64,000 bases of DNA from assembly GCA_002729525.1 (NCBI GenBank), contig PBYI01000053.1, forward strand, positions 62,001 to 126,000. Reading direction: 5' to 3'. How positions within the stretch are numbered: the stretch's first letter is position 1; every line of letters begins with the position of its first letter. A program made the position numbers and the translations under genes. This document shows, piece after piece, positions 1-7,308 of this stretch. The notes under the pieces were generated by a model. That model had not been told where the DNA came from and searched no databases. It was given only the letters and a program-made list of their open reading frames with translations. This DNA is from Nocardioides sp. GTDB taxonomy: Bacteria; Actinomycetota; Actinomycetes; Propionibacteriales; Nocardioidaceae.

Positions 1-86
1 TACCGGTGGATCACGAGGGCGGCGCTGCTCTCGGCGAGGCCGTCGTAGGGACTGTTGCTCCGATCTCGGCGCAGGTCCGGGTTCAT
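1..86 (-). CDS. crtB: Phytoene/squalene synthase, N-terminal fragment (runs off left edge)
   Basis: Only the first 28 codons lie in the window. The ATG at 86 overlaps the stop of the crtE-like gene (ATGA), so the two are translationally coupled. The visible peptide starts MNPDLRRDRSNSPYDGLAES and reaches a VIHRY segment, which matches the start of phytoene/squalene synthases, where this stretch leads into the first helix of the prenyltransferase fold. The family joins two geranylgeranyl diphosphates to phytoene, the next step after the neighbouring GGPP synthase. The identification rests on a short peptide plus the operon context. Confidence 0.6.
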   Translation of the reverse strand, partial: MNPDLRRDRSNSPYDGLAESSAALVIHR

Positions 87-1126
87 GCGGCGACTCCAGG
101 CCCGTCCGTGAGTGCGTCGGGTGGTCCGAGAACCTCGGCGAACATGTCCGTGGCGAGGCCGACCTCGTCCAGAAGCGACCGCGCGTCTCGTACGTGCTCG
201 CCGAAGAGATGCTCGACGAAGCTTCTGGAGCCGCTCGCCATCAGTAGGTCCCGGGCGCGCTGAAGCTCGTCGCCGTCGAGCTCGCGACCCATGTAGCAGG
301 ACAGGTCTGGCCACAACGGCGTCGATCGCGCGTGGACGATGAGCGGCGTCTGCTTGTTGGCGCGAAGGTCGCCGGTCGCGCTCTTGCCGGACAGTGTGGG
401 ATCGCCGAAGACGCCGATCAGGTCGTCCTTGAGCTGGTAGGCGATGCCGATCAGGAGGCCAGCCTGTCCCAGCCGTTCGACCGTGTGTTCGTCGGCGCCG
501 GCAAGCAACGCTCCAGCCTGCAGCGGAAGGCTGAACGAGTATGCGCCGGTCTTCTGCGCCTCCATCAGCAGACTCTCTTCCAGGCTCGCCTGCCCATGCT
601 GGAGGGAGAGCCGAACGTCGGCCAGCTCGCCGGCGGCAGAGATGTGCAGCCCTGCGTCGAAGAGGTCGAGGAGTTGACGCACCACTGGCGCGGGAGCGCC
701 ACAGAGGGCGACCGCGCGGACGGCAGTGGTCAGGGCGAGGTCGCCGGCGAGAATCGCCGCAGTGCGTCCGTAGTGGTCTGCGTCCTCGGAGTTCTGATGT
801 AGGGACAGCGCCTTCTGGGCGAACATGCCGTTCACGTTCGGTCGACCCCGACGCACCACGTCGCCGTCAATGAGGTCGTCGTGGATGACGAAGGCAGTGT
901 GCAACAGCTCGAGTGCGGCGCCCACCTCGGCAGCAGCCGCTGCCTGGTGTCCACCGAGCGCGTCGTGGGTTGACATCAGGAGGTACGGGCGGAACCGTCT
1001 GCCGCCCTCCGTCGCGGACCGCAGTGAGTCCCACAACGTGACGTGTTCGGGACCCGCCAACGCGGCGCGCGCTCGACCGGCGCTCAGCAGCCGGGCCAGC
1101 GCCTCGTCCGTCGATGTGTTCTGCAT
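83..1126 (-). CDS. crtE: Polyprenyl synthetase (geranylgeranyl diphosphate synthase-like)
   Basis: A 347-residue trans-isoprenyl diphosphate synthase of normal length. It carries the first aspartate-rich motif DDLID at residues 83-87, preceded by the helix ALELLHTAFVIH, and the second motif in YQLKDDLIGVFGD at about 230-242; both bind the Mg2+-diphosphate of the allylic substrate. Such enzymes extend IPP/DMAPP to C15-C20 prenyl diphosphates in the cytoplasm. The coupled crtB start downstream and the divergent MerR-DICT regulator point to carotenoid precursor supply rather than menaquinone. The ATG at 1126 is the only sensible start. Chain length cannot be read with certainty, so GGPP is inferred from context. 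Confidence 0.85.
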   Translation of the reverse strand: MQNTSTDEALARLLSAGRARAALAGPEHVTLWDSLRSATEGGRRFRPYLLMSTHDALGGHQAAAAAEVGAALELLHTAFVIHDDLIDGDVVRRGRPNVNGMFAQKALSLHQNSEDADHYGRTAAILAGDLALTTAVRAVALCGAPAPVVRQLLDLFDAGLHISAAGELADVRLSLQHGQASLEESLLMEAQKTGAYSFSLPLQAGALLAGADEHTVERLGQAGLLIGIAYQLKDDLIGVFGDPTLSGKSATGDLRANKQTPLIVHARSTPLWPDLSCYMGRELDGDELQRARDLLMASGSRSFVEHLFGEHVRDARSLLDEVGLATDMFAEVLGPPDALTDGPGVAA

Positions 1127-1155
1127 GGCGTCTCTTTTCGTCGGGATGCACTGAC

Positions 1156-1191
1156 TGTAATCTATGCAACAAGGTCAACTGAATCTATGCA
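1156..1191. promoter_or_regulatory. Direct repeats in the crtE/merR divergent promoter (probable MerR-DICT operator)
   Basis: The 80-base gap between crtE and the divergent regulator holds two copies of AATCTATGCA (1159-1168 and 1182-1191), 23 bases apart centre to centre, about two helical turns. The second copy lies inside CTGAATCTATG (1179-1189), which recurs exactly at 3970-3980 in front of the BtrH-like gene. Binding by the adjacent MerR-type protein is inferred. No confident -35/-10 pair was assigned. Confidence 0.5.
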
Positions 1192-1206
1192 TGATGAACG
1201 GAACAG

Positions 1207-2112
1207 ATGAAGTCCGAGGGTGCGGCCCAAGACCTGAGCATCGGTGAACTGTCCGCGCGCACCGGAGTGCCGGTCGCCACTCTGCGCAGCTGGGAACGTC
1301 GCTATGGCTTCCCGTCGGCGGCCCATGTGGCCGGGCGTCACCGACGGTTCTCCGAGGGCGATGTCGAGGATGTCCTCCGGGTGAAGCGGCACCGCAGTGC
1401 CGGCCTGGGCCTCGCGGCTGCCGTGCGTCGAGTCGCCATTGATTCGGGGCACGGCAGCTCCGTGTTCGCCGAGGTGCGTCGGCTGCATCCCGAGCTCGTG
1501 CCCCGGGTGATGTCGAAGGCTGCGCTCATGGCTGTGAGCCATGCGATCGAAGACGAGTGCTGCGCGCGGGCGGCGCTCCCGCGGCTGTTCGGGGGGTTCC
1601 AGACGTCTGGGTTCCTGCGTGCCTCGCGCATCCGGTGGAACGAGTTGGCCCGAACGTCACAGGTGACGGTCGCGTTCGTCGATGTCGCATCGGCAATCCC
1701 GCGGGATGAGCTGCCGAGTGCCCTGATGGAGATCCCCATGCCTGCGACATCGCCCCTGCGAAGGGAGTGGTTCGTCATCTGCGATGCGGAGGATCTGCCA
1801 GCGCTGCTCGTCGCGGTGGAACTGCCGGTCAGCCGCCCGCGCCCGGATGGACAACGCACCTTCGAGATGGTCTGGTCGGCTGATCCTGCCGTTGTGCGCA
1901 CGGCTGCACGGGTGGCGGCGGCGCTCGCGGACATCCATCTGCCGGGACAGCCATCGTTGAGTGACCTCATTCCCATCGACGACCCTCCCCCCGCCTCAGA
2001 AGACCTGCGTCGCGCGGGAGAGCTGTTCGACCGGGTGATGGGATACCTCGACCGAAAGCTTGCACGACACGAGATAGCCTCGGGGCCCGGAGCCGGCCCG
2101 GCAGGTGCCTGA
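1207..2112 (+). CDS. MerR-family regulator with DICT sensory domain
   Basis: A 301-residue protein. Residues about 12-80 are a MerR-type winged helix: LSIGELSARTGVPVATLRSW, then ERRYGFP and a wing segment ending RRFSEGDV. The rest, about 85-250, resembles the DICT domain, a sensory module found with MerR heads and diguanylate cyclases in actinobacteria and cyanobacteria. It lacks the cysteine cluster and cobalamin-binding motif of other MerR subgroups. The divergent position and direct repeats in the shared promoter suggest it controls the carotenoid genes and itself. The ATG at 1207 precedes a complete HTH. The ligand is unknown. Confidence 0.8.
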   Translation: MKSEGAAQDLSIGELSARTGVPVATLRSWERRYGFPSAAHVAGRHRRFSEGDVEDVLRVKRHRSAGLGLAAAVRRVAIDSGHGSSVFAEVRRLHPELVPRVMSKAALMAVSHAIEDECCARAALPRLFGGFQTSGFLRASRIRWNELARTSQVTVAFVDVASAIPRDELPSALMEIPMPATSPLRREWFVICDAEDLPALLVAVELPVSRPRPDGQRTFEMVWSADPAVVRTAARVAAALADIHLPGQPSLSDLIPIDDPPPASEDLRRAGELFDRVMGYLDRKLARHEIASGPGAGPAGA

Positions 2113-2165
2113 GGAAACCGGACAGGTCGCAGCCTCGGTCCCATCACGAGAGAGCGCGTACCCGC

Positions 2166-2642
2166 ATGCTGAACAGCTTCAGCCTCACCCGGCGCGAGGA
2201 GATCATCATCGATCAGGAGATCGATGATGTCTGGAACCTGCTCCTCCAACCCGACGTCTGGGTGCGCCATACCCCGTACCTTCGTGCCATCACGGTTCTC
2301 CGCGAGGATCATTGGCAATGGGAGATCGCGGACATCTCCTGGCCCGGCGGCAATCTCGTGGCGGTGATGACCGAGAAGCTGCGGCCGACCTCACCGCGCT
2401 GTCTCACCTTCACTCATCAGCCTGGCGACCGCCCCGAGATGGCAGGAGCCGATGGCCGGTTCGACCTCTTGCCCGTGCAGGAAGGTCGGTCGACGCTACT
2501 GGACTTCACCATGACCGTGACGGCACGCCTTCCTCTGCCCCGCGCCGGATCTTCCGTTGTCAAAGCAGCCATGGACCCAGTCGTGGCGAAGATGCTCAGG
2601 TCTTTTGTGCGAGGCCTGGTCACTGAGGTCGAGCACCGATGA
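2166..2642 (+). CDS. SRPBCC (START-like) family protein
   Basis: A 158-residue protein with the SRPBCC/polyketide-cyclase pattern: an N-terminal strand REEIIIDQEIDDVWNLLLQP followed by a helix (the usual 'vWd.l.dp..w..w.p' start), alternating strands, and a long C-terminal amphipathic helix. This helix-grip fold binds hydrophobic ligands; no catalytic residue can be assigned. It lies 53 bases after the MerR-DICT gene on the same strand and may share its transcript, suggesting a role in lipid or carotenoid handling. It converges with the BtrH-like gene. Function is otherwise unknown. Confidence 0.65.
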   Translation: MLNSFSLTRREEIIIDQEIDDVWNLLLQPDVWVRHTPYLRAITVLREDHWQWEIADISWPGGNLVAVMTEKLRPTSPRCLTFTHQPGDRPEMAGADGRFDLLPVQEGRSTLLDFTMTVTARLPLPRAGSSVVKAAMDPVVAKMLRSFVRGLVTEVEHR

Positions 2643-2753
2643 GGGAACGTCCGGACGGGCAGCGGGCCCGGCATGTCCCAATGCGGTGTCTGTGCCGCTG
2701 GAGCACTCAACTGCGCTCGGTTCGCGCCCCGAGCAGCTCGGTGCGTCCTACTA

Positions 2754-3856
2754 CTACGGGCCGACCATCGCCAACTCTGCCGCCGCCATCCTCATCTGGG
2801 AGGTGGCATGGTCTTCATGGGCGGGCAGGGTCGCGGTGAGCTCATTGACCCGTCGCCAGCGCTCGACCGTCGATTCGTCGCTACGGCCGGCCGCAGCCAC
2901 GGCTGACCACGTGTCAGCGCAGCGCAGCAGCGCGGTGCCGGCCTCGGCCACCTCGGCACACCCGGTGAGCCGCGCCACGTCGAAGCAGAACTCGGCCTGC
3001 AACCGGCGGAACAGCCCGCCGCCGGTGCCCGCCTTCTCCACAAAGGCGTGGAGGGATTGAAGCGCAAGGTCGAGCTCGGTCTCGGACATGAGTTCCTGCC
3101 ACCGGTCGACGTCCTCGGCGAAGTCCGCGACGCCGCTGATCCCAGCAGTCGCGACAGCATCCGGTGGCAACGCAGACGTGTCCGGCATGATCGCGGTGGG
3201 CGCCGCCTGCATGTTCTCAACCGAGGCCACGAGGGCCGAAGCCGCCGTAGAGCGCAGGTCGGGCAGGATCCGGGGCCAGTTCACGAAGTACGTCGTGTGC
3301 CTCGTGGGCACGGGAAAGGACCGCGATGCACGAGCCCGCGCGAGAGCCGCGTAGGGGACTTCCTGCAGGTCTGCTCGGTCGTTGTCCACCACGAACGCCG
3401 TTGCGGTGTCGTCGTCGTAGCCGATGACGACGATGTCGTGCCGACTCATCTGGAGGCGGACAGCGAGGTACGGCAGCTCAGCGATGTCCGCCCACAACAG
3501 GACGGGACGGCCTTGCTGGAGTTCGCGGCGGACCCAGCCCCAACCCGTCACGGGGTCATCGGTGGCACGCACCTCGACTTCTGCACCCACGCGCGTGAGG
3601 AGGTCGACCTCCAGGTCGCTACTCCGCCCGACGAAGTAGACGGGGGGAGTGAGCCCAGGTAGCCGCAGATAGGTGAACCCGAGACCGCCGCCCAGTCCGA
3701 AGGCCAGACCTTCGCTCGGCGCCTCCTCCCAGCCCAGACCAGCCCATTCCAACAGGTCTCTCAGTGCTCCAGAGCCGCAGTGCCCGGCCACGCGGTGGGG
3801 TAGTCCAGCAAGACACGCCGCGGCTCCGACTGCGGAGGAAGGTGGTCGGTCGTCAT
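2754..3856 (-). CDS. BtrH N-terminal-domain protein (DUF4872-like), apparent 1-base frameshift
   Basis: The main open frame (GTG at 3791 down to 2754, 345 aa) begins AGHCGSGALRDLLEWAG, the His-Cys start of BtrH-type proteins. The family includes the butirosin acyl-ACP:aminoglycoside acyltransferase and its cysteine-peptidase-like relatives. A better start is ATG 3856 after AGGAG: this frame reads MTTDHLPPQSEPRRVLLDY and then leaves the family pattern exactly at a GGGG run (3797-3800 on the plus strand). One extra base there would fuse LLDY to PHRVAGHCGSG, the expected family N terminus. So either a real frameshift disables the gene or a homopolymer base is missing in the assembly. A CTGAATCTATG element shared with the crtE/merR promoter lies upstream. 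The substrate is unknown. Confidence 0.65.
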
Positions 3857-4269
3857 AGAGCTCCTGGGGCGCTGTGCTTGGGAGGGCTGTGAGCTGGTGG
3901 GCCGGCGAGGTTCACGCGTGTCCCTAGGGAGGCCCTACGAAACAATACGTTCATGCACGCATGTAGCTGCTGAATCTATGGTGCTTCAACAGGGGACGCA
4001 ACAGAGAGGACCGTCACCGGGCGAGCAGTACGGTGAGGGCGAGCAGGGCTTCCATGCGCGCCAGCGCAGCGCCGAGGCGGGAGTGGAGGCCTCGACCGAA
4101 GGCGACCTGGCGGTCAACCGCCGATCATCACGGTCCGGTGTACGGGCCCCGGCTGGTGAGAGAGATCAGCAAGACAGGGAAGACCTCCCACCTCCGACCG
4201 GACGGGCGTCGTTCAGGTGCCCAGCCGGCGGGGCCAAGATCTCCGGACGGGCACCGAGATACGTACCGT
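3857..4269. other. Intergenic region, 413 bp, no convincing gene
   Basis: The stretch between the BtrH-like start and the MFS stop holds open frames on both strands, but their translations are Arg/Gly/Ser-rich with no recognisable fold and no good ribosome site. The only signal seen is CTGAATCTATG at 3970-3980, identical to the element at 1179-1189. Confidence 0.5.
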
Positions 4270-5847
4270 TCAGGGCTGGCCCTCGAGCACCAAGTCGGCG
4301 CCAGTCGTCGCAGTGACGCTCGACGCTGCATGGTCGCCGACATCACTCCGTGAGCCGACCAGGGCGACGATCGCTCCGATCACGAGTGTGGATGCCGCCA
4401 CCCAGAGCGCAGCGCCGTAGCCGGAGGCGAATGCATCGAGCGCCGCGGTGGCCAGTTTCGCGCCGTCGGGGCCGAGTTCACGGGAGATGGTGAGGGCCTG
4501 GGCGACACCGTCCTCGGCTGTCGCGACGGCAGGGGGCGGCACTCGGGAGTCAGTGAGACCGACGATCAGATCTTCGGCGTAGATCGCCAGCGAGACCGAC
4601 GCGGCGACCGCCCCACCCAACGCGCCACCAACTTCCCGGGTGACGTCGTTCACCGCCGCCGAGAGGGTGCGTCGATCCGAGGGCAGACCGCCGATGATCA
4701 GTGTGGTCCCCGGCGTGATGGCGAGCCCGAAACCGAATCCGAAGAGCACGAGGGTGGCAGCGAACACCCAGAGCGACTGCTCGCCGCCAGCCTGCACTGC
4801 GAAGCCGCCGAAGGCCAGCGCTATCAGGGTCATCCCCACGCTCGCGAGTGGCCCAGACCCGTAGCGAGCAAGAAGGCCTGGTCCGGCCGCGGAGGCAGGT
4901 CCGATCCCAGCTGCCAGCGGCAACAGCCACAGCGCCGCCTCCAGGGCTCCGACGCCATGGATGTACTGCAACCACTGAGGAGCCAAGAAGAAGAAGCCAA
5001 AGGCAGCGAAGAACTGCAGGAAGACGATCAGGCTTCCCGTAGTGAGCAGCGGTGACCGGAACAGGCGCACGTCGAGCATCGGTTCGGGAGTCCTCAGTTC
5101 TCGCAGCACGAACAGCAACAGAAGGATGCCTCCCGCGATTGCTCCGACGACCACCGGCGTCGAGGTCCAGCCACGCTCGGGCCCCTCGATGACGGCAAAG
5201 ACCACACCGGCGAGCCCACCGAGTGACAACAGCCCGCCCGGAAGGTCCAGCACCAGGTCAGGGTTGCGTGAAGCCGGCACGACAACAGCGCACGCGAGAA
5301 CCACCAAGCCGGCTGCCACGCCGTACACCACTTGGACGCTGCCCCACCAGAAGCTGTCCAGCAGCAGCCCGGCCACCAGAAGGCCGACCAGTGCGCCGGC
5401 GCCGGAGACTCCCGCCCACACCGACACGGCCCGGGTCCTCTGATCCTCGGGATAGGCGTCGACCAGCACTGACAGAGTCGCCGGCATGACCGCAGCTGCC
5501 CCGACACCGGCGAGCCCGCGAAGAGCGATGAGTGCGTTCGGGTCCTTCGCCAGCCCCGAAGCGAGGCTCGCGGCGGCGAAGAGCGCGAGGCCGAGCAGCA
5601 GTGCCGGCCGTCGCCCGAACCTATCGGCTGCGATTCCGACCGGGAGCAGGAGGGCGGCAAAGACGAGCGCATACGCGTTGATCACCCACGTCAGCTGGGT
5701 CTGCGTGGCACCGGTGTCCATGGCGATGTCCGGTAACGCCAGCGAGAGGGACGAGCCGGCCCCGATGACGAGCGCCAGGGCGGTGCACATCACAATTAGG
5801 AGGAGCCTGAGCCCTCCGTGCGTTTCAACGGGTGGGGGGGAACTCAT
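4270..5847 (-). CDS. MFS transporter, DHA2 (14-TM drug:H+ antiporter) family
   Basis: A 525-residue integral membrane protein with about 14 hydrophobic segments. It carries the loop 2-3 signature GIAADRFGRRPALLLG near residue 75 and an antiporter motif C-like stretch rich in G/P/A in TM5. These are features of the DHA2 (EmrB/QacA) group, which exports drugs and lipophilic ions using proton motive force. The longer upstream open frame is not used: the ATG at 5847 fits the divergent promoter with the TetR gene at 5906, and the N terminus before TM1 is of normal length. The divergent TetR is probably its repressor. The substrate is unknown. Confidence 0.85.
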   Translation of the reverse strand: MSSPPPVETHGGLRLLLIVMCTALALVIGAGSSLSLALPDIAMDTGATQTQLTWVINAYALVFAALLLPVGIAADRFGRRPALLLGLALFAAASLASGLAKDPNALIALRGLAGVGAAAVMPATLSVLVDAYPEDQRTRAVSVWAGVSGAGALVGLLVAGLLLDSFWWGSVQVVYGVAAGLVVLACAVVVPASRNPDLVLDLPGGLLSLGGLAGVVFAVIEGPERGWTSTPVVVGAIAGGILLLLFVLRELRTPEPMLDVRLFRSPLLTTGSLIVFLQFFAAFGFFFLAPQWLQYIHGVGALEAALWLLPLAAGIGPASAAGPGLLARYGSGPLASVGMTLIALAFGGFAVQAGGEQSLWVFAATLVLFGFGFGLAITPGTTLIIGGLPSDRRTLSAAVNDVTREVGGALGGAVAASVSLAIYAEDLIVGLTDSRVPPPAVATAEDGVAQALTISRELGPDGAKLATAALDAFASGYGAALWVAASTLVIGAIVALVGSRSDVGDHAASSVTATTGADLVLEGQP

Positions 5848-5855
5848 GGCCACAA

Positions 5856-5895
5856 CTATGCATAGCGTGCCAAATGTGCACGCCGTGCATGCATA
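5856..5895. promoter_or_regulatory. Palindromic operator between MFS and TetR genes
   Basis: The 58-base divergent gap contains the perfect palindrome CTATGCATAG (5856-5865) and, 20-odd bases on, TGCATGCATAA (5886-5896), repeating the ATGCATA core. Paired palindromes in such a short divergent gap are typical TetR operators. The core partly resembles the CTATGCA of the crtE/merR repeats. Confidence 0.55.
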
Positions 5896-5905
5896 AGGTG
5901 GTGAG

Positions 5906-6508
5906 ATGAAGGATCTGCGCGCCCGGCGACGGCTGCAGACGCGGCGCGAGGTCAGCGAGGTGGCTCTGCGTCTGTTCGCGGAACGGGGGTTCGACGCGGT
6001 TACGGTTGCGGAGATCGCCGCCGAGGCCGGCATCTCCCGACGTAGCTTCTTCACGCACTTCTCGGGCAAGGAGGAGGCGGTGCTCGCCGGGGCGGACGAC
6101 GACTTGGAGTCGTTGCGGCGAGCGTTGGCTGCCAAGGAGTCCACCACTTCCTTCGCGGAGGTGTTGCGTGCCCACACACGGGATCTCGTCTTATGGCACG
6201 AGCAGCACTCGGACGTTCTGGATCGACGTCGCCGTATCGAGGTCGAGAAGCCCGTCCTGGCGGCGAAGGTGGCAGGTGCGCGTGCCGAGGCGGAACGTGA
6301 GCTCATCACTCCCCACATCGCCGATGAGCTGGAGCTGGCGAGAGACCATGAGATGGTCGCGCTGGTTGCGGGTGCGTTCGCCGGTCTGGGGGAGGTGCTG
6401 ATGGCCCGGGCTACCGAGCTCCCGCCCGATCAGGTGTTGGCGCTTGCGGAACGAACGCTGGAGCTTTTCGAGGCGCTTCTCGAGCAGGCGCGCCAAGCCT
6501 CGACCTGA
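5906..6508 (+). CDS. TetR-family transcriptional repressor
   Basis: A 200-residue protein with a TetR N terminus: TRREVSEVALRLFAERGFDA, then VTVAEIAAEAGISRRSFFTH (helix-turn-helix, residues about 32-51) and FSGKEEAVLAG, the hinge into the ligand domain. The remaining 130 residues are helical and poorly conserved, as usual. The divergent arrangement with the DHA2 exporter and the palindromes between them make it the likely repressor of that exporter and of itself. The ATG at 5906 leaves the short basic N-terminal arm common in the family. The inducer is unknown. Confidence 0.88.
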   Translation: MKDLRARRRLQTRREVSEVALRLFAERGFDAVTVAEIAAEAGISRRSFFTHFSGKEEAVLAGADDDLESLRRALAAKESTTSFAEVLRAHTRDLVLWHEQHSDVLDRRRRIEVEKPVLAAKVAGARAEAERELITPHIADELELARDHEMVALVAGAFAGLGEVLMARATELPPDQVLALAERTLELFEALLEQARQAST

Positions 6509-6635
6509 TCCGGGTGACTTCGGCCTGGTCGGGGATCGCCGGCTAGTTCTGGGTCTTTGAAGGGCCAGCGAGCTCCGCGCCGCGAGCGAGGAGGTCCAGG
6601 CCCGGCGCCGGGGCGGCGACGGTTTCTGCACAAGA

Positions 6636-6657
6636 GGCAATCTTGCCCAATAGGCAA
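6636..6657. promoter_or_regulatory. Interleaved inverted repeat upstream of tetR-mmpL
   Basis: GGCAA-TC-TTGCC (6636-6647) is immediately followed by CAATA and GGCAA (6653-6657), so the central TTGCC can pair with either flanking GGCAA. It lies about 20 bases before the GTG of the second TetR gene, the expected place for an autoregulatory operator. Confidence 0.5.
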
Positions 6658-6676
6658 CGACCTGTAAGTTCGTGTC

Positions 6677-7282
6677 GTGACCCAGGCAGGACTGCGGGAA
6701 AGTAAACGTGAGGCGACCGCCCATGCGCTTGCTCAGGCGGCGTTCGACTTGGCGAGGACGCGTGGCCTGAACGGCTTCGTCATCGACGACGTCGCGGAGC
6801 GGGCCGGATACTCGCGGCGTACGTTCGCCAACCACTATTCGTGCAAGGAGGCCGCAGTCGCATCGGTCGCCTACGCCAGCATGGAGGCAGCTACCAGCGC
6901 GCTCGAGGAGGTCTCGGACGCCGTGCCACTGCTCGACGCAACACAGACCGTTCTACGTCTACAGCTCACAACAGCGGCACTCTCGCGAATGCGAGAAGTG
7001 ATGACCCTGGCCCGGTCCTACCCCTCCCTCGAGCCACATGTGCACCACGTCCAGCATCGAATGCGGCTAGAGGCGGAACAGCGGATGCTTGCCGTGGCGG
7101 CCGGACGTTACCCGACCCTCTACGTGAGCCTGCTCTGCGGCGCCGTGTACGGCATGGTCTCGGCCGCGCTCGAGGGACTGGTGGACGTCCGGCTCCCTGG
7201 CGACTCGTCGAGAAGGCCCAACGCGATGGAGTTCGACGACTACCTGAGCGACGTCTTCAAGCACCTGCGCACCGGCTTCTGA
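6677..7282 (+). CDS. TetR-family regulator preceding an MMPL transporter
   Basis: A 201-residue protein starting with GTG at 6677. The HTH spans about residues 30-50 (FVIDDVAERAGYSRRTFANH), followed by YSCKEAAVASVAY and a helical ligand domain. It lies 26 bases upstream of the MMPL gene on the same strand, so the two are probably co-transcribed from the promoter containing the GGCAA/TTGCC repeats. TetR-MMPL pairs are common in actinobacteria, where the regulator controls a lipid or drug exporter. The start is decided by the operator upstream and by the position of the HTH. The effector is unknown. Confidence 0.88.
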   Translation: MTQAGLRESKREATAHALAQAAFDLARTRGLNGFVIDDVAERAGYSRRTFANHYSCKEAAVASVAYASMEAATSALEEVSDAVPLLDATQTVLRLQLTTAALSRMREVMTLARSYPSLEPHVHHVQHRMRLEAEQRMLAVAAGRYPTLYVSLLCGAVYGMVSAALEGLVDVRLPGDSSRRPNAMEFDDYLSDVFKHLRTGF

Positions 7283-7308
7283 ACCCATCCCCCGCTGAGG
7301 AGTAACGC

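Noticed and set aside
3619..3816. Minus-strand frame overlapping the start of the BtrH-like gene
   Set aside because: It is the third frame in this region and its translation shows no similarity to the family; the two other frames together give the expected N terminus.
3897..4316. 139-residue plus-strand frame in the intergenic region
   Set aside because: Low-complexity Arg/Ser/Gly/Gln translation, no ribosome site and overlap with the end of the MFS gene.
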